From contig NC_079423.1 of assembly GCF_026213295.1 (NCBI RefSeq), forward strand, positions 19,366,477 to 19,430,476: a stretch of DNA of 64,000 nucleotides, read 5' to 3'. The notes under the pieces are model-generated. The model was not told the origin of the DNA, made no database searches, and worked only from the letters and a program-made list of their open reading frames with translations. The first letter of the stretch is position 1, and each line of letters opens with the position of its first letter. Origin of the DNA: Gadus chalcogrammus. Its lineage: Eukaryota > Chordata > Actinopteri > Gadiformes > Gadidae. Made by a program: the position numbers and the translations under genes. This document shows positions 18,480 through 28,650 of the stretch, piece by piece.

Positions 18480-21400
18480 ATGGCTTCAAACATTCCGCCA
18501 CCGGAGCCCATGAAGATGACTGGGGATCTTCACTGCCACTGGGCTAGCTTTCGTTCAGAGTTTGAGGATTATCTGCTTGCAACCGGGATCGACAAGGCAG
18601 AGAAGCCGGTGCAGGCCGCAACGCTCAGGAGGCTGATGGGGAAGGATTGCCACCATGTTTACAAGCACAATCTGGGACTCACGGAGGAAGAGCAGAAAGA
18701 CGCAGGTGCGATACTCGACAAACTAGGGCAATACTTCACACCCAGCAAAAATGTGATCTTTGAGAGGTATGTTTTTGGAAACCTTAAACAAGAGGATGGG
18801 GAGTCAGTGGATGCTTTTGTCACAAGACTGAGAGAGAAAGCTGCCACATGTGAATATGGAGCTTTAAGAGATGAGCTCATAAGGGACAGGCTTGTTCTGG
18901 GAATAACTGATGAAGGCGCCAGACGACGCATGCTAAGAGAAAAGGACCTTAAGTTGGAGGGGGCTATTGACATTGTCCGTGCAGTGGAGGTGTTGGACAA
19001 TAAGTTAAAATCCATGTCACTTAGCAGCTCTGTGCCTGGGGAGAGCATCAATGTAGCATATGGACAGCGACCAGGACGGAGACCTACAGGCAGGCCATCC
19101 GAGTCCGCCAGCACGTCAGCACAGCCACAGAGAGGCACAGGTGGATGCAAGTACTGTGGCACACCACACAGACGGGGGCGAGACCTGTGCCCCGCATTTG
19201 GAAAGACATGTCGCTTGTGCGGCACTGCTAATCACTTTGCCAAAGTATGCATGAAAGGAGGCCAGCAAGCACGTCAGTTGAACGCTGTGGATGACCCGCC
19301 GCTGGGGGACCCGGAGGACTACGGCCGCGATGAGAGAGATGTGTACACGGCGGAGAGCTTGGGGGCTGTGAACACTCAAAGGAAAAAGTGGTTTGTAAAC
19401 CTGCCACTCCACAGAGGGGTCCAGAGGTGCCAGCTTGACTCTGGAGCCACCTGCAACGTGATGAGCATGAAAGACAAGATGAGACTGGCACCTAAAGCTC
19501 CTCTTCAGAAAAGTCTTGCCAGACTGAGGCTTTACAACAGTGAGTGGATGAGCTCAATTGGCGTGTACAGCACACAGTGTGTCATCAGGGGCAAGACACA
19601 CAGACTGGATTTTGAGGTTGTGTGTACCAGCCAGAAGCCTTTGCTTTCAGGGGAGACATGCGAGAGACTTGGCCTGATGCGTTTCACCATTCCCGAAGAG
19701 CTGAACAAAGTGGAGCACTGCAAGGCAGGTGAGCTGACCAGAGACTGTCTTATTAACACTTACAATGACGTGTTCACCAGCCCAGTCGAGTCACTGCCGG
19801 GTGATATTCACTTCGTGTTGGACAGCACTGTTGTGCCCGTACAGTGCGCACCAAGGAATGTCCCGGTGGCCCTCAAGGCGGCTGTTAAGGCGCAGCTGGA
19901 CCAGTACGAAAAGGATGGACACTTAACCACAGTCACTGAGCCCACAGACTGGATAAGCAATCTAGTCATAGTGAAGAAGCCAGACAAATTGAGGCTTTGC
20001 ATCGACCCTAAGCCCCTTAACCGAGCCCTGAAGAGGTCCCATTACCTCATGCCCACTTTAGATGACGTGCTATACAAGCTGCCAAAGGCACGCGTCTTCA
20101 CCCTGGTGGATGCGCGCGACGCATTCCTGCAGTGTCGCCTGGATGAGGAGAGCAGCCTGATGACAACGTTCTGGACGCCGTGGGGTAGAAAGCGATGGCT
20201 GAAGCTCCCTTTCGGTGTGTCAGTCGCACCGGAGCTATATCAGAGGAAACAACATGAGCTGCTGGCCGGTTTGAAAGGGATTGAGCCTATAGCGGATGAC
20301 ATCCTTGTGGTCGGCTGTGGGGTCACAGAGGAGGAGGCTGTACAGGACCACGACGCAAACCTCATTGCTCTCATGGAAAGATGCAGGGAAGTGAAGCTGA
20401 GGCTGAGCATAAAGAAGCTGCAGTTTCGTGTGAGGGAGGTCCGCTTCCACGGCCACGTACTGTCGGCGGAGGGCCTCAAAGCTGACCCCGAGAAGGTCAG
20501 GGCGGTCCTCGACATGCCAAACCCCACGGATGCAAAGGGCGTTCAGCGGTGTGTCGGCTTCGTCAACTACTTATCGAGGTTCATGCCCCGCTTATCAGAG
20601 GTGTGTGAACCGCTGAGAAGGTTGCTGGACAAAGAGGTGCCGTGGCACTGGTTTCCCAAACATGATGCTGCTATGAAGGAGATCAAGACGCTGGTCACGG
20701 CGGTGCCAGTACTACGTTATTACGATGTCAGCAAGCCAGTCACCATACAGAGTGACTCCAGTCAGACCGGGTTGGGCTGCTGCCTGCTTCAAGGGGGGCA
20801 GCCGGTCGCGTTCGCCTCCCGAGCGCTAAACCAGACGGAGCAAAACTATGCACAGATTGAGAAGGAGTGCTTGAGCATCGTATTCGCTTGTCAACGCTTC
20901 CACTACTACCTATATGGGAGGGGCGATGTGACTGCAGAGACCGACCACCGCCCGCTAGTGTCAATCTTCTCCAAGCCCCTTCTCAGTGCACCAAAGCGCC
21001 TGCAGAGCATGCTCCTCACACTTCAGAACTACTGCCTCACAGTGGTGTACAAGCCAGGCCCTGAAATGTACATAAGTGACACACTCAGCAGGGCTCCCAC
21101 CCCACCACAGAGAATGGACATTCAGTACAGACGTGAAATGGTCTGCAGCATGCAGCAGGAGCAGTGTGACACAGCAGCCATTCAGCAAGCAGACTACCTC
21201 AACGTCACTTGCCAACGCCTTGCACAGATACGGAAACACACAGAGGAGGATGTGTGCCTTCAAACACTGAAGTCGGTCGTGCTGGGCGGATGGCCAGAAC
21301 ACAAAGAGGAGAGCCCCATGGCCATCAGAGATTACTGGGCCATCAGAGATGAGATAAGCGCACAGGACGGTGTGCTTTTTAGGAGCCAGCGAGTCATCAT

Positions 21401-22595
21401 TCCGAAATCTATGCGCCCAGAGATGCTGAGACGGATCCACTACAACCACGTGGGGGGTGAGGCTTGTTTCAGACAGGCCCGCGATACTCTCTACTGGCCA
21501 AACATGCAGGGAGAAATCAAAGACTATGTACGACAGTGTTCAGTGTGTAACGAGTATGCACACGAGCAACAGAAGGAGACTATGATGTCACACCCGCTCC
21601 CCACACGTCCCTGGCAGCTGGTGAGCATGGACCTTTTCAGCTACGCAAGGCAGGATTTCCTGCTCATGGTCGATCACTATTCTGACTTCTGGGAGATCGA
21701 TCTACTTCCAGACCTGTCTGCTGGTACGGCCATCAGAAGGTGCAAAGCGCAGTTTGCAAGGTACGGCATCCCTGACCGGGTCATTTCAGACTGTGGAGGT
21801 CAGTTTGACTGTGGAGAGTTTCGGGTGTTTGCGAGGGAGTGGGGCTTCGAACATGTCATGTCCTCCCCGAGACACCCAAAGGCTAATGGCAAGGCAGAGT
21901 CTGCAGTGAAGATTGCGAAGAGCCTATGCAGAAAAGCAGACCGTGCCGACGAGGACCCCTGGAAGGCCTTTCTGCACTGGAGGAACACGCCCACTGAGGG
22001 CATGCACAGCAGCCCAGCACAGCGACTGATGTCACGGAGGCTGAGAACTCTTCTCCCTGTGGCCGACCAGCTGCTAGAGCCTCAGGTCACCACTGGGGTC
22101 ACAGACAGGCTGAGAGTGAAGCGTCAAGCAACGAAGCTGACTTACGACAGATCTGCGAGGGATCTGCCGGAGCTGAACGTCGGCCAGCCCATCAGGATGA
22201 AACCACTCCCAGGTGACAGGACGGGCCGATGGAGGAGAGGTGTATGCTTACAGCAGGTGGGACCGCGGTCCTATCTCGTCAACGTGGAGGGAACCGCGTA
22301 TCGTCGCAACAGGATCGATCTCCGACCAGCAGAGGTTGCCCCCCCACAGCCAGCAGCTCACGAAGAACGGCCACCTGAGCAGCCTGTGGACGCGGGTGCA
22401 GCTGACGGGGGCCATGCAGGTGGGGGCAATGCAGAGGAAGTCGTCAGCAGCCCTGCGACGTCTCCAAGGTTATCAGCCCTGAGGTCACCGCCATCTCCCT
22501 CACGGGCTGTGTCCACACCATGCCGTGCGTTACAGGGCCGGGCCTGCTCCCGGAGCGGGAGGCATATTAAGCCTCCAGACAGACTTGACCTTTAG
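18480..22595 (+). CDS. gag-pol: Gag-Pol polyprotein, Ty3/gypsy retrotransposon, copy 2
   Basis: This is a 1,371-residue single-frame polyprotein with the same domains and catalytic residues as copy 1: zinc knuckles near 223-257, protease DSGA at 320, RT D544 and D606/D607, RNase H D759/E794/D822/D867, and integrase HHCC 987-1023 with D1051/D1104/E1140. The start is the ATG with A at -3 and G at +4; the frame is open from a GTG at 18471. The only residue difference is Val688 (GTT) where copy 1 has Phe (TTT). This lies in the motif just after RT that resembles KGVQR...NYLSRF. From general knowledge of gypsy elements a small aliphatic residue is usual there, so Val is likely the original state. 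No stop or frameshift is present. Confidence 0.95.
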   Translation: MASNIPPPEPMKMTGDLHCHWASFRSEFEDYLLATGIDKAEKPVQAATLRRLMGKDCHHVYKHNLGLTEEEQKDAGAILDKLGQYFTPSKNVIFERYVFGNLKQEDGESVDAFVTRLREKAATCEYGALRDELIRDRLVLGITDEGARRRMLREKDLKLEGAIDIVRAVEVLDNKLKSMSLSSSVPGESINVAYGQRPGRRPTGRPSESASTSAQPQRGTGGCKYCGTPHRRGRDLCPAFGKTCRLCGTANHFAKVCMKGGQQARQLNAVDDPPLGDPEDYGRDERDVYTAESLGAVNTQRKKWFVNLPLHRGVQRCQLDSGATCNVMSMKDKMRLAPKAPLQKSLARLRLYNSEWMSSIGVYSTQCVIRGKTHRLDFEVVCTSQKPLLSGETCERLGLMRFTIPEELNKVEHCKAGELTRDCLINTYNDVFTSPVESLPGDIHFVLDSTVVPVQCAPRNVPVALKAAVKAQLDQYEKDGHLTTVTEPTDWISNLVIVKKPDKLRLCIDPKPLNRALKRSHYLMPTLDDVLYKLPKARVFTLVDARDAFLQCRLDEESSLMTTFWTPWGRKRWLKLPFGVSVAPELYQRKQHELLAGLKGIEPIADDILVVGCGVTEEEAVQDHDANLIALMERCREVKLRLSIKKLQFRVREVRFHGHVLSAEGLKADPEKVRAVLDMPNPTDAKGVQRCVGFVNYLSRFMPRLSEVCEPLRRLLDKEVPWHWFPKHDAAMKEIKTLVTAVPVLRYYDVSKPVTIQSDSSQTGLGCCLLQGGQPVAFASRALNQTEQNYAQIEKECLSIVFACQRFHYYLYGRGDVTAETDHRPLVSIFSKPLLSAPKRLQSMLLTLQNYCLTVVYKPGPEMYISDTLSRAPTPPQRMDIQYRREMVCSMQQEQCDTAAIQQADYLNVTCQRLAQIRKHTEEDVCLQTLKSVVLGGWPEHKEESPMAIRDYWAIRDEISAQDGVLFRSQRVIIPKSMRPEMLRRIHYNHVGGEACFRQARDTLYWPNMQGEIKDYVRQCSVCNEYAHEQQKETMMSHPLPTRPWQLVSMDLFSYARQDFLLMVDHYSDFWEIDLLPDLSAGTAIRRCKAQFARYGIPDRVISDCGGQFDCGEFRVFAREWGFEHVMSSPRHPKANGKAESAVKIAKSLCRKADRADEDPWKAFLHWRNTPTEGMHSSPAQRLMSRRLRTLLPVADQLLEPQVTTGVTDRLRVKRQATKLTYDRSARDLPELNVGQPIRMKPLPGDRTGRWRRGVCLQQVGPRSYLVNVEGTAYRRNRIDLRPAEVAPPQPAAHEERPPEQPVDAGAADGGHAGGGNAEEVVSSPATSPRLSALRSPPSPSRAVSTPCRALQGRACSRSGRHIKPPDRLDL

Positions 22596-22902
22596 GTCAT
22601 ACACTGAGCTGAGACTGACACACACACACAGACACACACACATGCGGGACAGTGGTTTATTGTTTTAAAAAAAAAAAGAAAAAAGAAAAAATGGTTACTT
22701 TGAATGTTCTTATTCGGTTGTTTTGTGCATGCTTTGATACTGCTATTTTGTGGTTATAGTTCTGCAAAGGTCCTGGTTCATATTGACTTACTGTCTCGTC
22801 TTTATACACTATTTCTATTGCACTATTTTGATATGTGGATATGAGCACTAATGTTCTAATGACTGATACTATCCATGTTATTGTTATGTATTTTGTTATA
22901 CT
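22596..22902 (+). other. 3' untranslated part of retroelement copy 2
   Basis: No gene is seen here. There is a CA-rich run at 22618-22642, an A-rich run at 22667-22691 and AT-rich sequence after it, the same as in copy 1 and of equal length. Confidence 0.8.
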
Positions 22903-22915
22903 AAAGAAAGGGAGA
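22903..22915 (+). other. Polypurine tract, copy 2
   Basis: AAAGAAAGGGAGA abuts the 3' LTR and is the expected plus-strand primer. Confidence 0.9.
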
Positions 22916-23085
22916 TGTTGTAGGCTAATGTTATGCAAGCCGACAGCTCCCCCTAGTGGGCTTGTGTGTGTATGGACTCGGGCAGTCAACACGTGCCAGT
23001 CTTGTTATGTGACAACGCGTTCAATACATGCCTAAGAGACTCAGCCTGACTCCGTGTATTCTTCCATGCAAATACACTTGCAACA
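22916..23085 (+). repeat. 3' LTR, copy 2
   Basis: This 170-bp LTR is identical by reading to the 5' LTR of the same copy. It is followed by the GATAT duplication at 23086-23090 and by the remainder of the interrupted satellite unit. Confidence 0.96.
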
Positions 23086-26000
23086 GATATCTCTGTCAAT
23101 TTCAATGCAAACGTGTTACTAAGCTCACCGTAGCGTTATAGGGCCAACTCCACCATTTGGAAGTGATCAAAAAGTTATTCTAACGCTCTGAAAAGCATTT
23201 TGCGCTCATAAACAAGAAATGTTGATATCTCTGTCAATTTCAATGCAAACGTATTACTAAGCTCACCACAGGGTTATAGGGCCATTACTCCACCATTTGG
23301 AAGTAGTTTTGAGCAAAATCAACAATGTAAGGTCAAAGACACATTGTTGGCCAAAAAGTGATTCTAGCGCTCTGAAAAGCATTTTGCGCTCATAAAAACA
23401 AGAAATGTTGATATCTCTGTCAATTTCAATGCAAAGGTGTTACTAAGCTCACCACAGGGTTATAGGGCCATTACTCCACCATTTGGAAGTAGTTTTGAGC
23501 AAAATCAACAATGTAAGGTCAAAAACACATTGTTGGCCAAGAAGTGATTCTAGCGCTCTGAAAAGCATTTTGCGCTCATAAAAATAAGACATGTTGATAT
23601 CTCTGTCAATTTCAATGCAAACGTGTTACTAAGCTTACCAAAGGGTTGAAGGGCCAAACTCCACCATTTGGAAGTGATCAAAAAGTGATTCTAACGCTCT
23701 GAAAAGCATTTTGCGCTCATAAACAAGAAATGTTGATATCTCTGTCAATTTCAATGCAAACGTGTTACTAAGCTCACCGTAGCGTTATAGGGCCAACTCC
23801 ACCATTTGGAAGTGATCAAAAAGTGATTCTAACGCTCTGAAAAGCATTTTGCGCTCATAAACAAGAGATGTTGATATCTCTGTCAATTTCAATGCAAACG
23901 TGTTACTAAGCTCACCGTAGCGTTATAGGGCCAACTCCACCATTTGGAAGTGATCAAAAAGTGATTCTAACGCTCTGAAAAGCATTTTGCGCTCATAAAC
24001 AAGAAATGTTGATATCTCTGTCAATTTCAATGCAAACGTGTTACTAAGCTCACCACAGTGTTATAGGGCCATTACTCCACCATTTGGAAGTAGTTTTGAG
24101 CAAAATCAACAATGTAAGGTCAAAAACACATTGTAGGCCAAAAAGTGATTCTAGCGCTCTGAAAAGCATTTTGCGCTCATAAAAATAAGACATGTTGATA
24201 TCTCTGTCAATTTCAATGCAAACGTGTTACTAAGCTTACCAAAGGGTTGAAGGGCCAAACTCCACCATTTGGAAGTGATCAAAAAGTGATTCTAACGCTC
24301 TGAAAAGCATTTTGCGCTCATAAAAACAAGAAATGTTGATATCTCTGTCAATTTCAATGCAAACGTGTTACTAAGCTCACCACAGGGTTATAGGGCCATT
24401 ACTCCACCATTTGGAAGTAGTTTTGAGCAAAATCAACAATGTAAGGTCAAAAACACATTGTTCGCCAAAAAGTGATTCTAGCGCTCTGAAAAGCATTTTG
24501 CGCTCATAAAAACAAGAAATGTTGATATCTCTGTCAATTTCAATGCAAACGTGTTACTAAGCTCACCACAGGGTTATAGGGCCATTACTCCACCATTTGG
24601 AAGTAGTTTTGAGCAAAATCAACAATGTAAGGTCAAAAACACATTGTTGGCCAAAAAGTGATTCTAGCGCTCTGAAAAGCATTTTGCGCTCATAAAAACA
24701 AGAAATGTTGATATCTCTGTCAATTTCAATGCAAACGTGTTACTAAGCTCACCACAGGGTTATAGGGCCATTACTCCACCATTTGGAAGTAGTTTTGAGC
24801 AAAATCAACAATGTAAGGTCAAAAACACATTGTTGGCCAAAAAGTGATTCTAGCGCTCTGAAAAGCATTTTGCGCTCATAAAAATAAGACATGTTGATAT
24901 CTCTGTCAATTTCAATGCAAACGTGTTACTAAGCTCACCGTAGCGTTATAGGGCCAACTCCACCATTTGGAAGTGATCAAAAAGTTATTCTAACGCTCTG
25001 AAAAGCATTTTGCGCTCATAAACAAGAAATGTTGATATCTCTGTCAATTTCAATGCAAACGTATTACTAAGCTCACCACAGGGTTATAGGGCCATTACTC
25101 CACCATTTGGAAGTAGTTTTGAGCAAAATCAACAATATAAGGTCAAAGACACATTGTTGGCCAAAAAGTGATTCTAGCGCTCTGAAAAGCATTTTGCGCT
25201 CATAAAAATAAGACATGTTGATATCTCTGTCAATTTCAATGCAAACGTGTTACTAAGCTTACCAAAGGGTTGAAGGGCCAAACTCCACCATTTGGAAGTG
25301 ATCAAAAAGTGATTCTAACGCTCTGAAAAGCATTTTGCGCTCATAAACAAGAAATGTTGATATCTCTGTCAATTTCAATGCAAACGTGTTACTAAGCTCA
25401 CCGTAGCGTTATAGGGCCAACTCCACCATTTGGAAGTGATCAAAAAGTGATTCTAACGCTCTGAAAAGCATTTTGCGCTCATAAACAAGAGATGTTGATA
25501 TCTCTGTCAATTTCAATGCAAACGTGTTACTAAGCTCACCGTAGCGTTATAGGGCCAACTCCACCATTTGGAAGTGATCAAAAAGTGATTCTAACGCTCT
25601 GAAAAGCATTTTGCGCTCATAAACAAGAAATGTTGATATCTCTGTCAATTTCAATGCAAACGTGTTACTAAGCTCACCACAGTGTTATAGGGCCATTACT
25701 CCACCATTTGGAAGTAGTTTTGAGCAAAATCAACAATGTAAGGTCAAAAACACATTGTAGGCCAAAAAGTGATTCTAGCGCTCTGAAAAGCATTTTGCGC
25801 TCATAAAAATAAGACATGTTGATATCTCTGTCAATTTCAATGCAAACGTGTTACTAAGCTTACCAAAGGGTTGAAGGGCCAAACTCCACCATTTGGAAGT
25901 GATCAAAAAGTGATTCTAACGCTCTGAAAAGCATTTTGCGCTCATAAAAACAAGAAATGTTGATATCTCTGTCAATTTCAATGCAAACGTGTTACTAAGC

Positions 26001-28650
26001 TCACCACAGGGTTATAGGGCCATTACTCCACCATTTGGAAGTAGTTTTGAGCAAAATCAACAATGTAAGGTCAAAAACACATTGTTCGCCAAAAAGTGAT
26101 TCTAGCGCTCTGAAAAGCATTTTGCGCTCATAAAAATAAGACATGTTGATATCTCTGTCAATTTCAATGCAAACGTGTTACTAAGCTCACCGTAGCGTTA
26201 TAGGGCCAACTCCACCATTTGGAAGTGATCAAAAAGTTATTCTAACGCTCTGAAAAGCATTTTGCGCTCATAAACAAGAAATGTTGATATCTCTGTCAAT
26301 TTCAATGCAAACGTATTACTAAGCTCACCACAGGGTTATAGGGCCATTACTCCACCATTTGGAAGTAGTTTTGAGCAAAATCAACAATGTAAGGTCAAAG
26401 ACACATTGTTGGCCAAAAAGTGATTCTAGCGCTCTGAAAAGCATTTTGCGCTCATAAAACAAGAAATGTTGATATCTCTGTCAATTTCAATGCAAAGGTG
26501 TTACTAAGCTCACCACAGGGTTATAGGGCCATTACTCCACCATTTGGAAGTAGTTTTGAGCAAAATCAACAATGTAAGGTCAAAAACACATTGTTGGCCA
26601 AGAAGTGATTCTAGCGCTCTGAAAAGCATTTTGCGCTCATAAAATAAGACATGTTGATATCTCTGTCAATTTCAATGCAAACGTGTTACTAAGCTTACCA
26701 AAGGGTTGAAGGGCCAAACTCCACCATTTGGAAGTGATCAAAAAGTGATTCTAACGCTCTGAAAAGCATTTTGCGCTCATAAACAAGAAATGTTGATATC
26801 TCTGTCAATTTCAATGCAAACGTGTTACTAAGCTCACCGTAGCGTTATAGGGCCAACTCCACCATTTGGAAGTGATCAAAAAGTGATTCTAACGCTCTGA
26901 AAAGCATTTTGCGCTCATAAACAAGAGATGTTGATATCTCTGTCAATTTCAATGCAAACGTGTTACTAAGCTCACCGTAGCGTTATAGGGCCAACTCCAC
27001 CATTTGGAAGTGATCAAAAAGTGATTCTAACGCTCTGAAAAGCATTTTGCGCTCATAAACAAGAAATGTTGATATCTCTGTCAATTTCAATGCAAACGTG
27101 TTACTAAGCTCACCACAGTGTTATAGGGCCATTACTCCACCATTTGGAAGTAGTTTTGAGCAAAATCAACAATGTAAGGTCAAAAACACATTGTAGGCCA
27201 AAAAGTGATTCTAGCGCTCTGAAAAGCATTTTGCGCTCATAAAAATAAGACGTGTTGATATCTCTGTCAATTTCAATGCAAACGTGTTACTAAGCTTACC
27301 AAAGGGTTGAAGGGCCAAACTCCACCATTTGGAAGTGATCAAAAAGTGATTCTAACGCTCTGAAAAGCATTTTGCGCTCATAAAAACAAGAAATGTTGAT
27401 ATCTCTGTCAATTTCAATGCAAACGTGTTACTAAGCTCACCACAGGGTTATAGGGCCATTACTCCACCATTTGGAAGTAGTTTTGAGCAAAATCAACAAT
27501 GTAAGGTCAAAAACACATTGTTCGCCAAAAAGTGATTCTAGCGCTCTGAAAAGCATTTTGCGCTCATAAAACAAGAAATGTTGATATCTCTGTCAATTTC
27601 AATGCAAACGTGTTACTAAGCTCACCACAGGGTTATAGGGCCATTACTCCACCATTTGGAAGTAGTTTTGAGCAAAATCAACAATGTAAGGTCAAAAACA
27701 CATTGTTGGCCAAAAAGTGATTCTAGCGCTCTGAAAAGCATTTTGCGCTCATAAAAACAAGAAATGTTGATATCTCTGTCAATTTCAATGCAAACGTGTT
27801 ACTAAGCTCACCACAGGGTTATAGGGCCATTACTCCACCATTTGGAAGTAGTTTTGAGCAAAATCAACAATGTAAGGTCAAAAACACATTGTAGGCCAAA
27901 AAGTGATTCTAGCGCTCTAAAAGCATTTTGCGCTCATAAAATAAGACATGTTGATATCTCTGTCAATTTCAATGCAACGTGTTACTAAGCTTACCAAAGG
28001 TTGAAGGGCCAAACTCCACCATTTGGAAGTGATCAAAAAGTGATTCTAACGCTCTGAAAAGCATTTTGCGCTCATAAAAACAAGAAATGATATCTCTGTC
28101 AATTTCAATGCAAACGTGTTACTAAGCTCACCACAGGGTTATAGGGCCATTACTCCACCATTTGGAAGTAGTTTTGAGCAAAATCAACAATGTAAGGTCA
28201 AAAACACATTGTTCGCCAAAAAGTGATTCTAGCGCTCTGAAAAGATTTTGCGCTCATAAAAATAAGACATGTTTATCTGTCAATTTCAATGCAAACGTGT
28301 TACTAAGCTCACCGTAGCGTTATAGGGCCAACTCCACCATTTGGAAGTGATCAAAAAGTTATTCTAACGCTCTGAAAAGCATTTTGCGCTCATCAACAAG
28401 AAATGTTGATATCTCTGTCAATTTCAATGCAAACGTATTACTAAGCTCACCACAGGGTTATAGGGCCATTACTCCACCATTTGGAAGTAGTTTTGAGCAA
28501 AATCAACAATGTAAGGTCAAAGACACATTGTTGGCCAAAAAGTGATTCTAGCGCTCTGAAAAGCATTTTGCGCTCATAAAACAAGAAATGTTGATATCTC
28601 TGTCAATTTCAATGCAAAGGTGTTACTAAGCTCACCACAGGGTTATAGGG
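23086..28650. repeat. Satellite array right of copy 2
   Basis: This is continuous satellite with no gene. S units with the GTTATTC variant recur at about 23174, 24984, 26236 and 28358, marking mosaic higher-order units of 1,810, 1,252 and 2,122 bp. Unlike at 7176 and 16406, the later GTTATTC units are preceded by L units with AATAAGACATG, so they are not further empty insertion sites. From about 26,450 a new length variant, CATAAAACAAG, appears beside the earlier forms. Confidence 0.9.
27900..28290. other. Satellite stretch with clustered short deletions
   Basis: Within about 390 bp there are at least seven losses against the local consensus: GCTCTAAAAG, CATAAAATAAG, AATGCAACGTG, CCAAAGGTTG, AGAAATGATATC (TTG lost), GAAAAGATTTTG and CATGTTTATCTG. 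The first 26 kb of satellite hardly shows such changes. An unpolished long-read patch is the likeliest reason; true decay cannot be excluded. Confidence 0.7.

Larger units (their letters stand above)
18169..23085 (+). mobile_element. Full-length Ty3/gypsy (Mag-like) LTR retrotransposon, copy 2
   Basis: This copy is 4,917 bp with the same architecture as copy 1, at a constant offset of 9,091 bp from the left target duplication to the end of the 3' LTR. By eye the only difference noticed is G20541 against T11450 in gag-pol. Identical target duplication, identical insertion base and identical flanks show that it arose by duplication of the locus and not by an independent transposition. Confidence 0.96.
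16270..24450. repeat. Tandem duplication, second unit (carries retroelement copy 2)
   Basis: This region matches 7040-15360 monomer by monomer, including rare variants on both sides of the retroelement. The S' unit present at 8659-8797 in the first unit is missing here: at about 17878 the sequence goes from ATATCTTTG-type L directly to the S unit with AAAAAATG. To the right, similarity in register ends near 24450, where GACACATTGTTGG is replaced by AACACATTGTTCG, so later exchange has overwritten the rest. Confidence 0.8.

Noticed and set aside
9078..23085. Two independent insertions at a preferred target
   Set aside because: Site preference could explain the same GATAT but not the identical private variants over more than 1 kb on both sides, nor the near-identity of the elements.
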